From: JBCDBL01 sp039183635
Lineage (GTDB): Bacteria > Pseudomonadota > Alphaproteobacteria > Caulobacterales > Parvularculaceae
Length of the DNA: 12,885 bases
Assembly: GCA_039183635.1 (NCBI GenBank)
Contig: JBCDBL010000116.1
Location: forward strand, 1 to 12,885
Direction: 5' to 3'
The notes under the pieces were generated by a model. The model was not told where the DNA came from, made no database searches, and saw only the letters and a program-made list of their open reading frames with translations. Position 1 is the first letter of the stretch, and each line of letters begins with the position of its first letter. This document shows positions 7,331 to 12,885 of the stretch, one piece after another. A program made the position numbers and the translations under genes.

Positions 7331-7407
7331 GTAGGAGTAATCTATCTGAAATCAATACATTGAATAATTGTGCAATTATTCAATGTGCCATTACCCCCAA
7401 CTCCTAC
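7331..7407. repeat. nested inverted repeats with a perfect 14-bp-arm palindrome
   Basis: The inner palindrome has arms ACATTGAATAATTG (7357-7370) and CAATTATTCAATGT (7373-7386), perfectly complementary around the two bases TG. An outer pair, GTAGGAGT (7331-7338) and ACTCCTAC (7400-7407), is also perfect. It lies about 60 to 140 bases past the stop of the right-hand operon. It could be an RNA hairpin that ends or stabilises that transcript, a dimeric-regulator operator, a small RNA, or a remnant of a small mobile element. No target-site duplication or transposase is visible. The repeats are certain; the role is not known. Confidence 0.6.
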
Positions 7408-7468
7408 ATAGCGGCTACAAGCATGTTCAAGCCGAATGTGCGTGTGAGATAGCATCATTCTAATTTGT

Positions 7469-8710
7469 CTACGCTTTATTTTGCTTGATTGCTGCGAACA
7501 CGCCGTTTGGCTTTAAAAGCGCCTCAATCCCGTTGAGTACTTCAATAGGCGCCGCGTTTGGGTCTATTCCCGAAAAGTGCTTTGCCTGGCGACGTATGCC
7601 TGCATCGGTTAACGCAAGCAAGCGTATGTCTGGTGTTGAAGGAACATTGGCCAACTGTATAATGTATTCGAGGGACGTAATGCTGTATGCGGTTTTTGCG
7701 AGCTTAAGGCGTTCGTTGATGTCGCTGTCGAGCAAGTGGTTCTGCAGAAAGCGGCGGGCGGCGAGTGCGAGAGCCAGGGCGTCCGGCGCCGTTTTGGCGC
7801 TGCACTCGCCCACGACAACAACGCCCCTATCCTTATCCGCACAAACAGCAAAGAAAGAGCCTGCCGGTGTTTCTCCCATGAAGCGAACGGCGATGTCGGT
7901 GCCTGCTAAATGCACCGATACAGGTTTAAATTCTGACTGACTGTATTTGACAGCTGAGCTGTTGGGGGAGCGCTGATGGTCGCGCCGTGATGATTCAAGT
8001 TCAAGGCGTTTGGTCGCGGCCTGCTGGCTTGCTCCCATCAGTCGAACCGCATCGGCAAGATCGCGTGCTTCGCGAATTGTGAACGCCCTCTTTACAGATA
8101 TGTTTTCACCCGCTTCCAATGCAGCCATCGCTCCCCGGTTTTGATGAAGATCGCGAACAATGCGATGCGCAACCTGCCAGGCCAGCAATGCGCCAATAAC
8201 GCCTGCGATGCATATGATCAATAGAGTATTCCGCCGCAGTACAGCCAGTTGAGCGACCATTGGCGCGGCGTCCAGGCGAACGGCGATAAAAGATTCTGGT
8301 CCTGCAGGGGCGAGGGCGATAATGTAAGGATGAGTGGAGGCGTCTAAAGCGAATGGCGTTACTGTGGGCGCGGTTGGTTGGGACAGACTGTCTAAACCCC
8401 ACGGATTGGAGGCGGGTGATAACGCCGTTGCCTCACCGTCGCCATTGATAAAATAAAATCCGTCCAGGTTTTTAATTTGACTGGCAGCTGCAATAATTGA
8501 TGTTATTCTTGATGGGTCTCTTAATATGCGTTCTGCTGCGCTCGTTGATCTGATAAATTCTGCAGCCGTAACGGCGGCGCTTAGCGCCTGTTCATGTAAG
8601 GCTGATTCCGCTTCTGAACGTTCCTGAAAATACAGCAACGCGCTATTCATAAGACCCAAGGCTATAAAAAGCGGTACGGAAAAAAGAATGATGATGAGAC
8701 GTGTTTTCAT
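7469..8710 (-). CDS. membrane sensor with HAMP and degenerate SpoIIE/RsbU-like phosphatase domain
   Basis: This 413-residue protein has a first membrane helix (4-27), a periplasmic sensor region (28-160) that resembles small Cache-like domains, a second helix (161-180), a HAMP-like linker (181-235) and a cytoplasmic domain (265-413). The last part follows the pattern of SpoIIE/PP2C phosphatases: AGSFFAV stands where GGDFYD-type sequence is expected, and GECSAKTAPDALALALA where GDVSGHGxxAAL is expected. The metal-binding aspartates are missing in both places (Ser and Glu instead), so it is probably an inactive phosphatase that senses or scaffolds. The frame is open to 8755, but ATG 8710 forms an ATGA overlap with the preceding gene and starts just before the membrane helix, so it is preferred. 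It is the last gene of the operon. Confidence 0.78.
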   Translation of the reverse strand: MKTRLIIILFSVPLFIALGLMNSALLYFQERSEAESALHEQALSAAVTAAEFIRSTSAAERILRDPSRITSIIAAASQIKNLDGFYFINGDGEATALSPASNPWGLDSLSQPTAPTVTPFALDASTHPYIIALAPAGPESFIAVRLDAAPMVAQLAVLRRNTLLIICIAGVIGALLAWQVAHRIVRDLHQNRGAMAALEAGENISVKRAFTIREARDLADAVRLMGASQQAATKRLELESSRRDHQRSPNSSAVKYSQSEFKPVSVHLAGTDIAVRFMGETPAGSFFAVCADKDRGVVVVGECSAKTAPDALALALAARRFLQNHLLDSDINERLKLAKTAYSITSLEYIIQLANVPSTPDIRLLALTDAGIRRQAKHFSGIDPNAAPIEVLNGIEALLKPNGVFAAIKQNKA

Positions 8711-9090
8711 GATCGTTTCAGTACATCCCTTAATCCGACGATGAAATCCGGACATTCGCGTGCAATGGTGAAGAGGTGTGGTTTTGATAGGCTAAGGAGC
8801 CGCACGCCCTCAGGACCCGCACAATAGTTTTGGCGAGTTGGCGTGCCGAACAGAACTGAGGGCGCATCAAAAATATCCGGGCTATGCCGGCCGTTTGTTA
8901 TTATGCCGCCTTCAACTCTTGTGAACAATATTTCCGATATATCTCCAGCTTCTACGATTGTTACGCCAGCATCAAAAACTTTTGAGCTGGAATGTTGAGC
9001 GACCAAGAGGAGTTCATTCTCTGTCAGGCTGTCAAAGGGCGTGATGCTGGCAAGTGCAAAAGCATTATCGATTGCAGGCATATCAATCAT
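8707..9090 (-). CDS. stand-alone cyclic-nucleotide-binding-fold protein
   Basis: The 127-residue protein matches the CRP-type CAP_ED beta-roll from its first helix (ITPFDSLTENELLLVAQHSSSKVF, given here in two parts: ITPFDSL and TENELLLVAQHSS) through VDAG-like FDAGVTIVEAGD and ILFTRVEGG to a C-terminal helix. It ends there, with no helix-turn-helix, so it is not a transcription factor by itself. The phosphate-binding cassette, normally FGExAL with RxA, is not recognisable; the equivalent stretch is FDAPSVLFGTPTRQNYCAG. Cyclic nucleotide binding is therefore doubtful, and a protein-contact role is possible. Both ends overlap neighbours by four bases (ATGA), so it is made together with the two sensors. 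Family relatives of the NTT-HEAT protein often carry such a domain fused at the C-terminus; here it is a separate gene. Confidence 0.75.
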   Translation of the reverse strand: MIDMPAIDNAFALASITPFDSLTENELLLVAQHSSSKVFDAGVTIVEAGDISEILFTRVEGGIITNGRHSPDIFDAPSVLFGTPTRQNYCAGPEGVRLLSLSKPHLFTIARECPDFIVGLRDVLKRS

Positions 9091-10367
9091 ATCTTCGCAC
9101 TTTCAAAAAGTGTGACTTCTTCACCGTTTAGAAAAACTGAAGCACGTGCGGCAGAGGAAAGATCGGCTATTTTCTCATTATCAAGAGTTATAACTTTATT
9201 ATTGACACGTACTGTAATCGAGCCGCCATGCGTACATATGCTTTTTGCTTGGCGATCAAAACTGGCGCATATGCCTTGTTCCAAGTTTGCGAGGATTTTC
9301 CAGCTATTCATAAGCCGAGGCGCTTGAAGCATCCGTTCACGAAGCAGGGTCATGCTTTGGATTGCGAGAGCGCTTTCAACCGTAGTGCGATCTGTTGGCG
9401 CCCAAAGTGTTAAAAGTTTTTCATTGTTGCACAGCGTTATCACGGTCGCTGTGTTATATAGAGTATCGATTAAGCACTGTTCGTCGGCGTTATGTTGCTG
9501 ATCGCGTGCTATTTCCATTCTCTTTGTCGATTCTTTCATCATCCGGGTTGTGACAGTTGCAAGAGTATTGCGTAAGTGAGCAGCTTCTCTAGGATGCCTA
9601 AGTTTTATAGGCTGATTGTGATCGCCTGCTGCAATGCGCAACGCTTCTTGTCTTAGCACTTCGATCGGTCGAGCGATCCGTTGCACAATTTGAAACGTGA
9701 CGAAAAGGCAGGCGAGAATTGAAACCATGCCGATCACAGCACTTGCAAAGAGAGCGTTTTGCGTTGCAATTTGGATCACGGATATATCGACGTCGGCGCC
9801 GGCTGTTGCAGTGATTGCGCCTTCCGCTCCGTAGACCGGAGCTGCGGCCGTTTTCAACAACCCCCACTGCTTTTGATATTCAACAGGTGAAATGTATACC
9901 TTGCCTTGCGATTCAGCATTGCGAAGCCCAGCTAATGTTTCCACAGGCAGTTCGTCTTCGGACCCAATTGGAGAGTGGTCGTCGCCCAGAGAGCTGTCCA
10001 GAATATAATAGATGTCAGCTTCGCCACCAAGCGCTTGAGTATACAGATAAGTAAGATCAAGCTTTTCACGGATACGCCGCATAGGTTCGACATTACGGAT
10101 ATAATGCTCCGTACTTTCAATTTCTGTTGGGTCTTTTTTAGATTGCGCTTCGGTCATGAGGAAATCGTGATCGCTTGGATCGATCATTGCGCCTGTAAGA
10201 GCGCTGATTGTCACCAGTTTGCGATCAAAGCCGTCCATGATGAGTGCGTATTGCAGATTGTAGACGAGAATGGCTAAAGCTATTGCAACAACGAGAACCG
10301 CTGGTAGAAAAGTGCGTAGCAAGAGCGACTGAATACCTATTGTTTTACGCTGATGCATGTCGTTCAT
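9087..10367 (-). CDS. membrane sensor with HAMP and a highly diverged C-terminal domain
   Basis: The 426-residue protein has a membrane helix (19-40), a large periplasmic region (41-205), a second helix (206-228), a HAMP domain (229-280, RIARPIEVLRQEALRIAAGD) and a cytoplasmic tail. The periplasmic stretch LDLTYLYTQA, then YYILDSSLGDDHSPIG, resembles Cache-type sensors found in HAMP-PP2C proteins. The tail (295-426) has no kinase, GGDEF or methyl-accepting motif. Its helix/strand order (ESALAIQSMTLLRERML, then NLEQGICASFD, then ICTHGGSITVRV) weakly recalls the SpoIIE phosphatase, without any catalytic aspartate. It may be an eroded copy of the domain in the last gene of the operon. The start overlaps the upstream stop by 23 bases; ATG at 10358 is an alternative. 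Confidence 0.75.
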   Translation of the reverse strand: MNDMHQRKTIGIQSLLLRTFLPAVLVVAIALAILVYNLQYALIMDGFDRKLVTISALTGAMIDPSDHDFLMTEAQSKKDPTEIESTEHYIRNVEPMRRIREKLDLTYLYTQALGGEADIYYILDSSLGDDHSPIGSEDELPVETLAGLRNAESQGKVYISPVEYQKQWGLLKTAAAPVYGAEGAITATAGADVDISVIQIATQNALFASAVIGMVSILACLFVTFQIVQRIARPIEVLRQEALRIAAGDHNQPIKLRHPREAAHLRNTLATVTTRMMKESTKRMEIARDQQHNADEQCLIDTLYNTATVITLCNNEKLLTLWAPTDRTTVESALAIQSMTLLRERMLQAPRLMNSWKILANLEQGICASFDRQAKSICTHGGSITVRVNNKVITLDNEKIADLSSAARASVFLNGEEVTLFESAKI

Positions 10368-12885
10368 CCCATTCTTTCAACATGAGCAACGCGAGTTCGA
10401 CTCGCCGCGAGGCGACATCTCGAATATCATCGTGTGTAATCCAGAAAGAGACGCCGTCCGCCATTCCCTTTAACGATTGGGCGTCTGGAGCCTTATACTG
10501 CGCATAATGTGCGAGGTCTGCCAGGGTCGCAAGCGGCGCAGCGGCGAATACCCGCATCTGGCGCAATGATGAGACGAGGGCGATTGGACCAGCTTCATTC
10601 TTATTATCAAGGCCAAGAAGTTTCAGCAACTGAAGACGTGTTGCCGCCGGCATATCCGATTTAATCATGCTCCTGATTTTTTGAATGAATTGATTGTTTG
10701 GAAGTTGCTCATAGAGGACTTGCATTGCCGCAGCAGCTTCTATTCCATAGCTGAACTCAAGCGTTTGCTCGAGAAGCAGCGCAATATCATTGTTATACTG
10801 AACTTCATCCGCAGAGTTTAAGCTTTTACGTCGACGTAAAAGTCCATGTATGCATCGATAGGTTTCATAATCGACACTGTTTTCTATGGCTTCGAGGGCG
10901 TTTGCTTGGACTTTGAGATTGGTCGAGTGCAAAGAGACGATTAGAAGGTCGAAGTTCGGTAATTTGCCGTCTAAGGCCAAAAGTTCCAACACAAAATCAA
11001 CCGCTCTTGCGACACGCTCGTTCTGGGCTTGTATAAGAATCGCTACCGCATCCGATCCGATCTGTTCTTGTTCCAGCCGTTCTGCGTTGAGACGCAGTCG
11101 ATGGGCTTGGGCAAGCTCTTCCTTAACGAGACGATCAATCTGAGCGGTGAGTTGCGCATAAGACAAATCCGCGAGTGCGCGTGCGGCGATAGACCGGATC
11201 TGGTGCCCGTAGTGCCGATCGCATAGTACACTGGTCAGGCGTGGAATAGCGGTCTCACCCAGCTTTACAAGCATGTCAGTAATCGCCCGGCGCTCTCGTC
11301 CCGCCAGCGCACCAGAGGCCACGAGAATATCTTGAATAGATTCTGTATGGCCAATCCTGCCGAGCAACATGATCGCGACATGTCGCGCCGAGCGATCAAG
11401 CGAAGGCAACATTGCTATAAGGCGTGGAACAAGGTGAATATCCTCCGGTTCGGCAATTTCACACAGAGCAGACAGCGCTTGATTGCGTTCACGTGGATCG
11501 TTGCTGTTTAGCGCGTCCGTCAGTCGGTCGAGGTGCAAGGCCGCTGTGCCCGTGGGGGTAACGTCGCCATTGCCCAATAGTGATTGCGCCAATGTCGACA
11601 GCGGTGATGCGTCGTTGCGCGCCTCCTCCTCAATCCGTTTGCGTGCGTTTGTAGAAAAATTTAGGGACTGAGAACGCTTGTCGCCAAATTGGAGCGAGCC
11701 GCGTCTCATATTGGCCGCCATCGCGGCGGGGTAATGATGGCGTAACGCCACCACGGTCACGATCAATCCAATACCGATGACAACGCCAACGCCTGACAAC
11801 TCGCGCGGTGTTAAATAGTGTGCGGTGTAAATTAGAAAACCGCCTGCGAATAAGCTTGCTAAAGGCTCGCACATTCCTTCGATGAGCGCGCGAACTGGTT
11901 TTTTGACGTTCGACGGTACGGCATTGAACAACAGGTTTTCATTATTGTATTCAATTGATGTCAAGACGCCGTGATAGGCGAAGAATGCCGCGATAGCGGC
12001 AATTTCTCCGCCTTGCAGGAAGAAAAAAACGAAAACAATAAAATATGTTAATGGTAGGAAGAAAGTGATATTCCGTACGCCAAATCGTGACACGAGGCGA
12101 TTGAAAATAAATAGACAGACAAATAGGTTGAAAAAATTTGTTGCAGCGTAAAGAGCGCCAAACAGTTCGGCAAGTTCGGCTTCGTTGCGGCTTTCTTGAA
12201 ACACATGAGCGTATTGATATTCAATCAGGTTTGTCATCAGGAGTATGATGAACAGAGTAAAAGCGTATATTCGCGTATACTTGGACTTGTGAAATGCATT
12301 GAACACTGTGGACAGTTTATTTTTGGCTTCAGCTCTTTCGATCGCTGACCCCGTCTCGCTTTCCTGGATTTGACGCCAGCGGCGGCGTAGCAGGCGAACG
12401 AGCGGCATGGTTGCTACGGCTACGGCTGACCAAAGCAACAAGAAGTAATGCATGGGTAATATGTCTGCGAGCAAGTGGACAAGGAGCGCGCCGCTTGCCG
12501 TGCCTAACGCACAAAAGGCCGCGAAAAGAGGAAATAAGCGTTTGGCGTCCTGTATGTGGAAATAGGTGTCTGTGTAGCTCCAGAAAAGCGTGTAAAGCGC
12601 GAAGTACCACATGACGAGGTATAGTTTCAGTACATAATAAAGTACTGTCTTTATATCTGAGTTTAAATCAGCCCCGAGCAAAGCCCATAAGGCTACGCCG
12701 CCTATGGCAAGCCCTGTCAAGGCGAGGTCGACGACGCGATCGATTGATGAACGCATGAGAAAAAACGAATAGGCGGCGGTGTAAACCAGCATCACCAATG
12801 GCGTCAGGAGAAAAATAATGGGCAATTGAGCCGCGCCGACATTGCTGAAAAAAGCTGCGTCGCCAGCGCTGAACCCAATGCCGAG
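10345..12885 (-). CDS. NTT/MFS-like membrane protein with HEAT-repeat C-terminus (5' end outside window)
   Basis: The frame stays open to the window edge, adding 20 codons before the TTG at 12825, and these continue the family pattern (FFSNVGAAQLP before the next helix). The true start therefore lies beyond 12885, and 846 residues are visible. About the first 385 form ten or more membrane helices resembling the NTT (ATP/ADP translocase-like) branch of the MFS, including a WSYTDTYF segment and the loop NAVPSNVKKPVRALIEGMCEPL. From about residue 440 to the end the protein is soluble, helical and HEAT-like, with repeated units such as LSALCEIAEPEDIHLVPRLIAML and RHVAIMLLGRIG. Such fusions are generally not proven transporters and may act as membrane receptors or scaffolds. 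It leads the operon with two HAMP sensors and a CAP_ED protein. Transport of nucleotides is not established. Confidence 0.82.
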   Translation of the reverse strand, partial: LGIGFSAGDAAFFSNVGAAQLPIIFLLTPLVMLVYTAAYSFFLMRSSIDRVVDLALTGLAIGGVALWALLGADLNSDIKTVLYYVLKLYLVMWYFALYTLFWSYTDTYFHIQDAKRLFPLFAAFCALGTASGALLVHLLADILPMHYFLLLWSAVAVATMPLVRLLRRRWRQIQESETGSAIERAEAKNKLSTVFNAFHKSKYTRIYAFTLFIILLMTNLIEYQYAHVFQESRNEAELAELFGALYAATNFFNLFVCLFIFNRLVSRFGVRNITFFLPLTYFIVFVFFFLQGGEIAAIAAFFAYHGVLTSIEYNNENLLFNAVPSNVKKPVRALIEGMCEPLASLFAGGFLIYTAHYLTPRELSGVGVVIGIGLIVTVVALRHHYPAAMAANMRRGSLQFGDKRSQSLNFSTNARKRIEEEARNDASPLSTLAQSLLGNGDVTPTGTAALHLDRLTDALNSNDPRERNQALSALCEIAEPEDIHLVPRLIAMLPSLDRSARHVAIMLLGRIGHTESIQDILVASGALAGRERRAITDMLVKLGETAIPRLTSVLCDRHYGHQIRSIAARALADLSYAQLTAQIDRLVKEELAQAHRLRLNAERLEQEQIGSDAVAILIQAQNERVARAVDFVLELLALDGKLPNFDLLIVSLHSTNLKVQANALEAIENSVDYETYRCIHGLLRRRKSLNSADEVQYNNDIALLLEQTLEFSYGIEAAAAMQVLYEQLPNNQFIQKIRSMIKSDMPAATRLQLLKLLGLDNKNEAGPIALVSSLRQMRVFAAAPLATLADLAHYAQYKAPDAQSLKGMADGVSFWITHDDIRDVASRRVELALLMLKEWDERHASA

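Larger units (their letters stand above)
7046..7468. other. 423-base intergenic region between the two minus-strand operons
   Basis: No believable gene lies here: the longest plus and minus frames are about 20 codons and lack ribosome binding sites. It is much more AT-rich than its flanks. It holds the likely promoter of the SET operon next to 7045, the large palindrome at 7331-7407, and no clear GC-rich terminator behind the right-hand operon that ends at 7469. Confidence 0.6.

Noticed and set aside
8711..8755. N-terminal extension of the last sensor to 8755
   Set aside because: It reads through the end of the CAP_ED gene; the ATG at 8710 overlaps the stop as ATGA and directly precedes the membrane helix.
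12823..12825. TTG at 12825 as the start of the NTT-HEAT gene
   Set aside because: The frame is open to the window edge and the preceding 20 codons fit the family, so this Leu is internal.

Overview
The window looks like a chromosomal segment from a proteobacterium, most likely an alphaproteobacterium of moderate GC. The taxonomy is inferred from clear Shine-Dalgarno sites, many ATGA stop/start overlaps, and a methyltransferase of the alphaproteobacterial 'TPR-methyltransferase' type. No rRNA, tRNA, CRISPR array, transposase or integrase was seen.

Left arm, plus strand (1-4341): possibly the last codons of an upstream gene, then an unrecognised 1132-residue soluble, helical, charged protein. 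It is followed 27 bases later by a class I SAM methyltransferase carrying two N-terminal membrane helices. A GC-rich hairpin at 4484-4507 separates this arm from the minus-strand genes that converge on it.

Middle, minus strand (7045 down to 4518): a SET-domain protein methyltransferase overlaps by four bases (ATGA) a fold-type III PLP decarboxylase. After 67 bases comes an RsbW/SpoIIAB-like ATP-binding kinase, and after a further 179 bases a 54-residue basic protein with a strong ribosome binding site that ends just before the shared hairpin.

Right arm, minus strand (12885 down to 7469): a tightly overlapping four-gene operon. It encodes an NTT/MFS-like membrane protein with a HEAT-repeat tail (its start lies beyond the window), a membrane sensor with a HAMP domain, a stand-alone cyclic-nucleotide-binding-fold protein, and a second membrane sensor with HAMP. 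The second sensor ends in a SpoIIE/RsbU-like phosphatase domain whose metal-binding motifs are altered. The first sensor may end in an even more eroded copy. A 423-base gap with a perfect 14-bp-arm palindrome separates this operon from the SET operon.

Working model (inference): the right operon is a membrane sensory complex derived from a partner-switching pathway (RsbU phosphatase / RsbW kinase). Its phosphatase domains look catalytically dead, and the RsbW-like kinase is encoded nearby. No RsbV-like anti-anti-sigma protein, sigma factor or intact PP2C phosphatase lies in the window. The SET-decarboxylase pair may be an uncharacterised enzyme module acting on lysine, ornithine or a related amine. 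The most unusual elements are the pseudo-phosphatase operon, the SET-decarboxylase coupling and the orphan giant protein paired with a membrane-tethered methyltransferase.
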